From contig CAYJBH010000059.1 in NCBI GenBank assembly GCA_964368625.1, forward strand, positions 1-10,769: 10,769 bases of DNA. Direction: 5' to 3'. This document shows, piece by piece, positions 1 to 6,493 of this stretch; within the stretch, counting starts at the first letter, position 1, and every line of letters starts with the position of its first letter. The translations under genes were made by a program, and so were the position numbers. The notes beneath the pieces were generated by a model. That model made no database searches. It was not told where the DNA came from and saw only the letters and a list, made by a program, of their open reading frames with translations. Source of the DNA: CAYJBH01 sp964368625. Its GTDB lineage: Bacteria; Bacillota; Clostridia; Oscillospirales; Ruminococcaceae.

Positions 1-120
1 GCTGTCAAACAAGATGAAAGTGAAGCCTGTTGTTTTGATATGCCAAGGCCTGAAGCGGTGCTTGCATCAGACAGGGCGAACAGCATTGTGTCTGTCAGGT
101 ATCCGTTTGGTGATAGTTAA
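1..120 (+). CDS. 3' end of an unidentified gene entering from the left edge
   Basis: Read from base 1, the plus strand gives 39 codons ending in TAA at 118-120. The predicted C-terminus finishes NSIVSVRYPFGDS. Only the tail is in the window and I do not recognise the family. The frame is supported by a second, diverged copy at 5935-5982, where the amino acids are kept better than the bases (VL.S...NSIVS.RYP). That pattern points to real coding history. The gene is convergent with the membrane-protein gene that ends at 163, leaving 42 bases between the two stops. No clear rho-independent terminator is visible in that gap, only a weak GTTG-AAAAA-CAAC hairpin near 122-134. The fragment probably marks the host-side boundary of the defence island. 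Confidence 0.5.
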   Translation, partial: AVKQDESEACCFDMPRPEAVLASDRANSIVSVRYPFGDS

Positions 121-162
121 AGTTGAAAAACAACGATATCTCGAAATCAGTTCAAGGTGATT

Positions 163-2274
163 CTATTCGATAATGTATTGACCATCATCTACCTTTTTAG
201 AATCAAGTTCATCCCAAAGATTATCAATATAGTTTTGTGCATTATCCATTTTTCCGATTTCTCTACCATAAGAAACCCATTTTAATGTTTGATAGCCATA
301 TTTAGCTGTCGATATCCATGATACATAATTAATACTCATAGGATTTTCGGTTATAACAACTTTCCCAATATTCTCGGCAAACAATAAGCTATTACCTAAA
401 AACAACATCGTTTGCAATTTAGGGTTTTTATTCATTTTCGAGTCTTTCTTTAAATACAGATTTTCTTTAACAAAAAAGGCTACTCGGGTAAAAACCTCAA
501 TTAAAAATACAGGAAGACTCATCCCTAAAAAATGATTAAAATTGTATCCATCAAAGTACATTTTTTTTGAAAGCTCTGCTATGGTTAAGTTTTTACCTTT
601 ATATTCGATTGATCCACTTTGCACTAACTGTAACAATGGTGTTAATGGAGCAGGAACACTTAAAATTTTACCTTTTTCACTTTGTGTTGTCACATCAGAT
701 AAAAAATGTCCGAATACATATATTACTGCTTCAATAATGTTCTTCTTTTCGTTTCCAGCAACATTTTGAATAATTACTCTACCTGCACCGTCAATTGCGG
801 TAAGTTCACCTAATATTAAGTCTTTGACTCCAAAAAGTAGGCCTAAAATAGGATCGTGTCCTAAAGACATAAATCTGTGGTAATTTGGACAAAGTCCCAA
901 AATATCTTGAGTTATTTTACTCGTGTTTTGCGATATATCGTAGCCAACCTTGAATTCCTGTTCAAGGTTAGCTATAGTTTCATTTGATAATAACTTTTTC
1001 CATAAAGCTTCGACACCTGATTTTGCTTTTCCAGGAGTTACTGTGTCACCTTTAATAGTAGTCACAAGTAACAGATCCATTAATGCTGCTATTGTACCGA
1101 TAATACCACTTAAGGCATAGTCGACGGCATCCAAGTCATATTGCTCTGTATATTCTTTATAATACTGTCTTAGTAAAGAATTAGCTTCATTAACCTCTTC
1201 AATAGTTGCTACATTATATATATCAATATTTGTGTATCCGCGCTCATTTGCCTCTTGCAATATGCTCTCAAACTCTTCGTTTTTATCATCTGATTGCTTT
1301 TTTGATGTTGGGAATCTAATATTACTTGGCAACTTAATATTAGATGTCAACCCAAATGCCACATCTTTTAAACCGCTTAATTTATTACCTACTTCATCTA
1401 ACAATTTTGTTTGTTCATCAACTGCATCTGACGCCGTTACAAGCCTATCTCTTTGATATTTAAGCACGTCGGTTTCATCTTGAAAATCATTATTGATTTT
1501 GCCTTTTTCATCTGCGCTAATAGTAAAATCTGGAAGTGGAATTCCTTTCAGTTTTTGTATTTGCGATGCTAAAGCAAACATTGCACCTTTAGCTTTATCG
1601 AAACCTTTAGTTAAATTATCAGAAAGTATATTTTGATTATTATTGGATATTTCCGCCGGCGTATATTCACGCTCTAACATTGCTTCATGATCTGATTCTT
1701 TTTCATATGATGCGTTTTTTTGTGGAATGCTATCTTCCAAGTCTTTTTTTACGCCTAAAAGCAGATCAATCATTAACTTCAAATGTGCTATTCTCTCAGC
1801 ATTTGCAGCGTTTTGTGTTTCTAATTTTTTAAGTAGGTGCTCATGTGCAACAACAATTCTCTGTATAAGTATTTCTTTTTCTTGGATCAACTTCGTTTGA
1901 CGTATTTTATTCGCAGCATAATAAGCTCCACCACCAAGAATAACTGCCGGAGCTGCCAAAACGCCTATACCTGCTACCATTGAACCGCCCACAAGTCCAC
2001 CCGCAGCAGCAAGTCCACTTGTGATTCCTGCTGCACCAAGACCAGTAACCGCACCGAGTGCACTTAGTAAGCCCACACCTGCAATTCCGCCAACGACTAA
2101 TCCGGCTCCGGCAACACTTGCTCCAAAAATCTCTGATTTTAAAATACTGTCCATAAGCTTCCCTAAATCGCCTTGAACATCTGAGGTCACCCTTGAATCG
2201 TCTTCAATTGTTTTATCGGCTTCGTTTAGCAAACTATTCACGAGCGTGAAATCCACTTTTTTATTTTTCGACAT
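163..2274 (-). CDS. McrBC-linked membrane protein of unknown function (glycine-rich insertion region, coiled coil, His/Asp C-terminal half)
   Basis: A 703-residue protein and the third gene of the leftward mcrBC operon. The ATG at 2274 is set by an AGAGG site at 2284-2288, nine bases upstream. I cannot name its family. Residues about 48-120 are almost entirely Gly/Ala/Val/Leu/Ile in short glycine-spaced repeats, as in glycine-zipper or membrane-insertion segments. Residues about 123-182 are a charged heptad-like helix, likely a coiled coil. Residues 185-345 are polar linker with further helices. A second hydrophobic stretch lies at 384-405. From 459 the chain has HR at 466-467, GHD at 472-474, GH at 522-523, D527, TT at 529-530 and a Pro-rich PAPLTP at 541-546. 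This spacing loosely recalls the HR..H / GH..D.T pattern of membrane metal-dependent hydrolases of the YdjM/DUF457 kind. That resemblance is my inference and may be chance. More hydrophobic segments follow (585-603, 620-633). Operon position suggests a membrane-acting partner or effector of McrBC. Confidence 0.85.
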   Translation of the reverse strand: MSKNKKVDFTLVNSLLNEADKTIEDDSRVTSDVQGDLGKLMDSILKSEIFGASVAGAGLVVGGIAGVGLLSALGAVTGLGAAGITSGLAAAGGLVGGSMVAGIGVLAAPAVILGGGAYYAANKIRQTKLIQEKEILIQRIVVAHEHLLKKLETQNAANAERIAHLKLMIDLLLGVKKDLEDSIPQKNASYEKESDHEAMLEREYTPAEISNNNQNILSDNLTKGFDKAKGAMFALASQIQKLKGIPLPDFTISADEKGKINNDFQDETDVLKYQRDRLVTASDAVDEQTKLLDEVGNKLSGLKDVAFGLTSNIKLPSNIRFPTSKKQSDDKNEEFESILQEANERGYTNIDIYNVATIEEVNEANSLLRQYYKEYTEQYDLDAVDYALSGIIGTIAALMDLLLVTTIKGDTVTPGKAKSGVEALWKKLLSNETIANLEQEFKVGYDISQNTSKITQDILGLCPNYHRFMSLGHDPILGLLFGVKDLILGELTAIDGAGRVIIQNVAGNEKKNIIEAVIYVFGHFLSDVTTQSEKGKILSVPAPLTPLLQLVQSGSIEYKGKNLTIAELSKKMYFDGYNFNHFLGMSLPVFLIEVFTRVAFFVKENLYLKKDSKMNKNPKLQTMLFLGNSLLFAENIGKVVITENPMSINYVSWISTAKYGYQTLKWVSYGREIGKMDNAQNYIDNLWDELDSKKVDDGQYIIE

Positions 2275-2282
2275 AATATGAT

Positions 2283-2288
2283 ACCTCT
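2283..2288 (-). promoter_or_regulatory. Ribosome binding site of the 703-residue gene
   Basis: AGAGGT on the minus strand, followed by eight bases and then the ATG at 2274. The 107-base gap after mcrC therefore has its own strong initiation site, and no hairpin in the gap would separate this gene from mcrBC transcription. Confidence 0.6.
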
Positions 2289-2381
2289 TTTCTTAGATTG
2301 TTTTGCATCTCAACAAGTTAATGGGTTATATTTTTTCGAAATTAATATCTGGCAACATCACTATCACTAACCACTCAATAC

Positions 2382-3443
2382 TTATAATACTCCCGCTTGA
2401 AAATCATCTGCAATTTTATTAAGTTGCGTTGCTATTTCATAAAACTCGCAATTTAAATTTAAAGTTTCAACATGAATATCGTTACCGCTCATTTTATAAG
2501 AATTGTTTGGTTGAATTTCCGCATCGGTTCTTGCATACAAAAGCATACCCGAAACGCTATGGTTTTCATTTGGCATACTCGCTGCTTCGTTTTTCACATA
2601 AGTAAATATTTGATATAAGTTACCTGAATGTACTTTGTGGGTATCATAATGCGTCTGTGTTGTATTCGAATAGTACTTTGCGTCTATTATCAACGTCTTG
2701 TTATTGCTTGTTAGCGTAATATCACTTTGCATTGAAGGCAACATTGTGCCAAATCCGTCATCAAGTGCCCATGAAATTTGAGAGGCATGTGCATGAAGCT
2801 GCGGATGTTCTTTTATATAATATTCCAAAATGAATTTTTCATATAGATGATGCATGCATTTTTCATCAAAGAATTTAGCTAAGTGATAGTCGCCTTCATT
2901 TGTAGTTAATAATAATCCCTCAATAATTAACTGACAAATGCTTAACAGCATGCGATAGTTTTGACAATTGCGATTAAACCGTAACGCTTGCCATCTAATT
3001 AAAGTGAAATCGACTTCATCTACATTAGAAAAATAAAGCAATTCTCTTTTAAGATTGCTTTTATTTTCAGCGGAAACTTCACCATGGCGTAATAGCAAAA
3101 CCACGGTACTTTTAAGTATTTGATTAAACAAATTGTTTTCCGAAAGCTCGTCATATTCACAAAACAAGTTACGATTTCGAGCCATTTTGTTTTTAATACT
3201 ACCATTCATATCAATTTTGCCACGCATGACAGTAAGATTTTCCGATTTATTAATGTATTCTCGATGTAAACCTTGCTTTAATTGGTAGCTTATTCCTTTG
3301 AATAATATTGCAGATAAAAGATCATGCAGGCTTTCAAACTCTTCGCCTGCAAGCTCTTCTTCATTGGATTGCTTCATCGTTTCAAAGGCGTAGCTTAACA
3401 TATAATATATGTTCTTTATAAGTATGTTGTTATACTTAATCAT
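2382..3443 (-). CDS. mcrC: McrC-family nuclease subunit of a type IV (McrBC) restriction system
   Basis: 353 residues from the ATG at 3443, whose ATGA overlaps the TGA of mcrB (3440-3443), a translational-coupling arrangement. The open frame runs upstream to 3473 inside mcrB, but that start has no ribosome site and would add ten atypical residues. The N-terminus ILIKNIYYMLSYAFE is typical of Firmicutes McrC. The middle carries the family's helical region with MRGKID at 73-78. The C-terminal third holds the PD-(D/E)xK nuclease core: D241 in SDITL, then D254 and K256 in IIDAKYY, followed by Q278 in the NLYQIFTYV helix. Known role of the family: McrC binds the McrB GTPase hexamer, stimulates GTP hydrolysis and cuts DNA, usually DNA with modified cytosine. 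All visible catalytic residues are present, so it appears active. Confidence 0.93.
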   Translation of the reverse strand: MIKYNNILIKNIYYMLSYAFETMKQSNEEELAGEEFESLHDLLSAILFKGISYQLKQGLHREYINKSENLTVMRGKIDMNGSIKNKMARNRNLFCEYDELSENNLFNQILKSTVVLLLRHGEVSAENKSNLKRELLYFSNVDEVDFTLIRWQALRFNRNCQNYRMLLSICQLIIEGLLLTTNEGDYHLAKFFDEKCMHHLYEKFILEYYIKEHPQLHAHASQISWALDDGFGTMLPSMQSDITLTSNNKTLIIDAKYYSNTTQTHYDTHKVHSGNLYQIFTYVKNEAASMPNENHSVSGMLLYARTDAEIQPNNSYKMSGNDIHVETLNLNCEFYEIATQLNKIADDFQAGVL

Positions 3444-5812
3444 TGAAATACACCACGCAATATGTTTTCCCAATTCTTCAATTGGTTTACATCGTCAAAC
3501 CAATATTCATGCAGCATAGGTATGATATCATGGTTCACAATCGATAAGAGCCACTCTTCAGTGCATTCCACTTGTCCACAAAAATAACTGTGTCCAATAC
3601 AAAATCCATTTCCTAAAGTTTTATCAATTATAATAGCTTTGTTTAAATCAATGACTTTTTCAACAAGCCTATCAAGTGTATCGTCATTTAGCTGTTTTCG
3701 ATAATCCGAAAATCCGTTTGTTTCAAAGCCAGGATCAATATTAAAAAAGCTGAATCTGCGACGAAGTGCATAATCAATCATTGCAAGACTACGGTCAGCA
3801 GTATTCATCATCCCTATAATATGTACATTTTTAGGCACAGAAAATGAAAGGCCGTTATATGCAAGTGTTGCTTTTGTGTCCCTGTAGTCACGCTCTACAA
3901 GCATTAATAGCTCACCAAATATCTTACTAAGATTTCCGCGATTGATTTCATCAATAATAAAAAAGTAGTCTTTATGGGGAGTGTTAGATGCTTTTTGGCA
4001 AAACCGATAAAATATTCCGTATTTTAGCTCAAACCCATCATTGACAGGTTTATATCCCATCACAAAATCCTCATAAGAATAATTTTGATGAAATTGAATA
4101 AATTCAATGCGGTTTTCGTCTTTTTCACCCATTATTGAATATGCCAGGCGCTTTGCAGCAAATGTTTTTCCAACACCGGGTGCGCCTTGCAGTATTATAT
4201 TTTTCTTATTTTTAAGCACTGAAACAAGTGTATCGTATTTATTCTCTGTCATGAAAACTTCATTCAGGAAATTCAATTTAGTATATTTTTCATGTTCATC
4301 AGCAATAGCTACAGGATTTTCTTCACGAATCATGTCATCTATAAATTCATATTCACCTTGAGTCAATTTAAAAAGACTACCTTGTGGGCTTACAAAATAT
4401 TCCATTTTCTCAAGCTCTGGGCAGCTTTTTAATGTGTGATAATCGATAGGAGAAGTTAGTGATTCTATTTTTTCAAATGTAATACTACTTCCGTCCTGTT
4501 CGCTTACAAACTTACCCAAAGCAACAATTTGCTTTACCGGGTTTGACTCATATCCTATTATTATATCGTCAGGTTTAGCGTCTAAAAAATTCTGAAAAAC
4601 TCTACGCTTATTTCCGTTGCCATTATATAAGGTGTAAGATTGCTGTTCACCAACAACAATGTCGTTAAAGCTCCATGTTTTGGGGTTTGCATTTAACCAC
4701 CAATACTGCACATTTATGCTTTCGTTTTCACTTTCAAAAAGAGGAAATTCTGACAAATCAATTTTTTTCAAAGCTTCTGATAATTCATCTCTGAGTTTCC
4801 AAATATATGAACCTATATCTGCTTTTTCAGCATGCTTGCCCACATAAATAACAGGCCACCAACGTGCGTTTTCATTATGGTCCTCTAAAACTTGACACTC
4901 TATTTTGGCGACGATTCTTTTGGCTAAAGATGTGGCACCCACATTGTAAAAATTCTTGGTCTTCCCGTATTTTACAGCAAGTTGAGTGCAGGTGGCTTGC
5001 CCACCATAATCCAACATACGCTTCATGATGGTGAGCGAATCATTATAGAAAACTTGTTTATCATTTAATAGCTCAACCCATTGTTCTACAGATATCCCCG
5101 GCGAATAATCTTTTGGAAACCAGTCACCTATATCTTTATACTCACGACTGATAAAAAAACCAATATCTATTGTTAATGTTTTACATTCCGGGTCAGGGTA
5201 ACATTCAGCAGTGATTTGTGATTTCAAAAGACTTAGGATTTCCTCGTCTTCTTTTAAAGCAAAGGAGATTTCGTTATACAAATTATAAAAATTGCGCAAA
5301 TTATCTGAATATAGACCTTTTTTTATTTTGAAATCACATTCAAGTACTTCGGCAATTTTTTTCACTTCGCTATATTTGAAGATATAATATTTATCGGGAT
5401 ATCGAAGCCATAAATATGTAGATATTGCATTTTCATTCTGATAATGGCTTCCTGCGTCACCACCATATTTTTGAAGTAAAATCCCAGATTGATCTTTAAA
5501 CTCACTAATTCTTTGTACCACATCGATGCGCTCATCAAAAAGTGATATAAACATAGATCGAACTTCTTCAGGAGCTTTCTCAGCAAAATCTTTAATCATT
5601 TTAGCCGGAAAATTATTCATTGAAGCAAGAAGATTGAAAGTTTTTGACAGTGAGCTTGTGAGCATCACATGAAAATCATTGGCATTAATATCCCATGAAT
5701 CTTGAAATTGTTTTACCGCCACCCATTTATATTTTTCATTTTTCCATTGCGTGTCAATAAAAACTTTCTTGTATTCATCGAGTACATTCTTCAAGATTTC
5801 TTTGTTCATCAT
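3440..5812 (-). CDS. mcrB: McrB-family AAA+ GTPase with DUF3578 (MrcB_N) and EVE-type modified-base reader domains
   Basis: 790 residues from the ATG at 5812, chosen because GGAGG lies seven bases upstream; a second ATG follows directly at 5809, and the frame itself extends to 5848. Residues about 8-150 match the DUF3578/MrcB_N pattern seen in Firmicutes McrB proteins. Residues 255-355 form a helical segment with GGQATCTQLA and a conserved RWWPVIYVGK. Residues 369-463 look like an EVE (PUA-like) domain, starting QYWWLNANPKTWSF, a fold known to read modified bases. The AAA+ module has Walker A GAPGVGKT (543-550), QFHQNYSYEDF (573-583), Walker B IIDEINRGN (619-627), the McrB signature MNTADRS (669-675) and the RRRF arginine patch (684-687). 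The GTPase motor assembles with McrC. The EVE domain suggests targeting of modified phage DNA, but which modification cannot be read from sequence. Confidence 0.94.
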   Translation of the reverse strand: MMNKEILKNVLDEYKKVFIDTQWKNEKYKWVAVKQFQDSWDINANDFHVMLTSSLSKTFNLLASMNNFPAKMIKDFAEKAPEEVRSMFISLFDERIDVVQRISEFKDQSGILLQKYGGDAGSHYQNENAISTYLWLRYPDKYYIFKYSEVKKIAEVLECDFKIKKGLYSDNLRNFYNLYNEISFALKEDEEILSLLKSQITAECYPDPECKTLTIDIGFFISREYKDIGDWFPKDYSPGISVEQWVELLNDKQVFYNDSLTIMKRMLDYGGQATCTQLAVKYGKTKNFYNVGATSLAKRIVAKIECQVLEDHNENARWWPVIYVGKHAEKADIGSYIWKLRDELSEALKKIDLSEFPLFESENESINVQYWWLNANPKTWSFNDIVVGEQQSYTLYNGNGNKRRVFQNFLDAKPDDIIIGYESNPVKQIVALGKFVSEQDGSSITFEKIESLTSPIDYHTLKSCPELEKMEYFVSPQGSLFKLTQGEYEFIDDMIREENPVAIADEHEKYTKLNFLNEVFMTENKYDTLVSVLKNKKNIILQGAPGVGKTFAAKRLAYSIMGEKDENRIEFIQFHQNYSYEDFVMGYKPVNDGFELKYGIFYRFCQKASNTPHKDYFFIIDEINRGNLSKIFGELLMLVERDYRDTKATLAYNGLSFSVPKNVHIIGMMNTADRSLAMIDYALRRRFSFFNIDPGFETNGFSDYRKQLNDDTLDRLVEKVIDLNKAIIIDKTLGNGFCIGHSYFCGQVECTEEWLLSIVNHDIIPMLHEYWFDDVNQLKNWENILRGVFQ

Positions 5813-5819
5813 TTGAATT

Positions 5820-5824
5820 CCTCC
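5820..5824 (-). promoter_or_regulatory. Ribosome binding site that fixes the mcrB start
   Basis: GGAGG on the minus strand, seven bases before the ATG at 5812. It rules out the longer open frame beginning at 5848, which lacks such a site. Confidence 0.8.
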
Positions 5825-5856
5825 AATTTTCAACAAACATGGCATCATTTACCTAT

Positions 5857-5885
5857 ATAATACGCATATTCGATGAAAAAAGCAA
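5857..5885 (-). promoter_or_regulatory. Predicted promoter of the mcrB-mcrC-membrane protein operon
   Basis: On the minus strand TTGCTT (5885-5880), a 17-base spacer and TATTAT (5862-5857). Spacing is ideal, with four of six and five of six consensus bases respectively. It would start transcription close to 5850, about 40 bases before the mcrB ATG. No operator palindrome or regulator gene is visible beside it. Confidence 0.5.
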
Positions 5886-5934
5886 TTGATTCATATGGAT
5901 ATTTCGCAAACCCTATATATAGTGTATTACTACT

Positions 5935-6009
5935 GTATTGACATCAAAAGCAATGAACAGCATTGTGTCTATTAGATATCCGCTGAAAACTGATCAGGTT
6001 TTATTTTAA
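5935..6009 (+). pseudogene. Remnant 3' end of the same gene family as the tail at 1-120
   Basis: In frame from 5935 the plus strand reads VLTSKAMNSIVSIRYP, then LKTDQVLF and TAA at 6007-6009. The copy at the left edge reads VLASDRANSIVSVRYP. Sixteen bases (78-93 and 5955-5970) are identical. Several surrounding differences are synonymous or conservative (gtg/gta, ctt/ttg, agg/aga, gtc/att). After RYP both tails diverge and end differently. Upstream of 5935 the similarity stops, so only the gene's end remains. Together the two copies bracket the mcrBC operon. Confidence 0.5.
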
Positions 6010-6232
6010 TTAAACCCCGAAGTCCTCAAAACAAAATTCATCTCATCAACGAGGATCTTATTATCTGTATTTACAATACTTTCATTCCGATTTTCCGGGA
6101 GATCTATAATGCTATTTATATTATCAAAATGTGCCCTATTTTCGCACAGCGCATTGCATTTTGAAATAGAATGATATATATACTTGAATAGTACATCCCA
6201 CCATGGAATATTTTTGCTCGAAATGGTTTTTG
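6010..6232. other. Intergenic stretch with no supported gene
   Basis: AT-rich spacer between the gene-tail remnant and the first AbiF-side promoter. A minus-strand frame of 77 codons (6239-6006) could only start at a TTG with no ribosome site and has an in-frame stop just upstream at 6258-6260, so it is at best a C-terminal relic. I see no other repeat or RNA structure in it. Confidence 0.4.
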
Positions 6233-6264
6233 TTGACAAACTGAGTCTAAGGATATACTATAAT
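6233..6264 (+). promoter_or_regulatory. Predicted promoter upstream of the first hairpin unit
   Basis: A perfect TTGACA at 6233-6238 is followed by overlapping -10-like hexamers: TATACT at 6254-6259 (15-base spacer), TACTAT at 6256-6261 (17) and TATAAT at 6259-6264 (20, too long). Transcription would begin around 6265-6272, just before the hairpin at 6274-6311, and run toward abiF. The exact -10 cannot be settled by eye. Confidence 0.45.
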
Positions 6265-6267
6265 AAC

Positions 6268-6325
6268 AACAGTACCCGACACGCCTCTCTTTGATGCGTA
6301 CCACGTCGGGTCATTGATTTTATTG
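6268..6325 (+). ncRNA. Candidate small structured RNA or leader hairpin upstream of the AbiF RNA
   Basis: ACCCGAC (6274-6280) pairs with GTCGGGT (6305-6311), and an inner ACGC (6281-6284) pairs with GCGT (6296-6299), giving a two-storey hairpin. Moderately T-rich sequence follows (6312-6325), so it could act as a weak terminator. The TTGACA promoter sits just upstream. Its CCCGA/TCGGG clamp resembles the one in the downstream AbiF RNA (6406-6410, 6424-6428), so cross-pairing between the two is possible. I do not recognise a named RNA family here. Confidence 0.3.
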
Positions 6326-6360
6326 GAAAAGTGTTGTGATTCATTTGATTAATGTTTTTC

Positions 6361-6389
6361 TTGTGTATTAGTGCGAATTATGCTACAAT
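6361..6389 (+). promoter_or_regulatory. Promoter of the AbiF-associated RNA
   Basis: TTGTGT (6361-6366), a 17-base spacer ending in TGC, then TACAAT (6384-6389). This is an extended -10 promoter (TGnTAnAAT) with ideal spacing. The start point should fall near 6396, which gives a short RNA ending at the terminator around 6472. Confidence 0.7.
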
Positions 6390-6395
6390 TAATCT

Positions 6396-6475
6396 AACAG
6401 AGTTGCCCGAACCGATTTACAAATCGGGCTTGGGGGCCGGAGCTAAGGTTCTTTTACTTAGCTCCTTTATTTTTT
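6396..6475 (+). ncRNA. AbiF-type structured RNA upstream of abiF (probable RNA antitoxin/regulator)
   Basis: About 80 bases between an extended -10 promoter and a rho-independent terminator, directly upstream of an abiF-family gene. The 5' part can form either CCGATTT/AAATCGG (6412-6418 with 6421-6427) or GCCCGA/TCGGGC (6405-6410 with 6424-6429), two overlapping and competing pairings. A G-rich linker (6432-6437) follows, then the terminator hairpin. From established knowledge, a structured RNA motif called abiF has been described next to Abi_2/AbiF genes, and AbiF HEPN proteins with such an RNA have been proposed as RNA-controlled toxins related to the ancestry of Cas13. Assignment here rests on position and architecture. 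A covariance-model search could confirm it. Confidence 0.65.
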
Positions 6476-6476
6476 G
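6439..6476 (+). terminator. Rho-independent terminator of the AbiF RNA
   Basis: GGAGCTAAG (6439-6447) pairs perfectly with CTTAGCTCC (6457-6465) across a nine-base loop. TTTATTTTTTG follows (6466-6476). It ends only seven bases before the abiF ribosome site, so abiF expression must come from read-through of this terminator. Confidence 0.85.
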
Positions 6477-6482
6477 TTGTAG

Positions 6483-6489
6483 AGGTGAG
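6483..6489 (+). promoter_or_regulatory. Ribosome binding site that fixes the abiF GTG start
   Basis: AGGTGAG lies five bases before GTG at 6494. The open frame reaches back to a GTG at 6485, but that codon is part of the ribosome site itself, so 6494 is preferred. It gives the family-like N-terminus (M)DLKKPLTLYEQIDRLK. Confidence 0.6.
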
Positions 6490-6493
6490 ATTT

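Noticed and set aside
3444..3473. Longer N-terminus for McrC
   Set aside because: It lies inside mcrB with no ribosome site. The ATGA overlap at 3440-3443 and the family N-terminus support the shorter form.
6006..6239. Minus-strand frame of 77 codons
   Set aside because: It starts only at TTG with no ribosome site, has a stop just upstream at 6258-6260, and has no recognisable family. At most it is a gene relic.
6485..6493. Earlier GTG start for abiF
   Set aside because: This GTG is part of the AGGTGAG ribosome site. The GTG at 6494 has proper spacing and gives the usual N-terminus.
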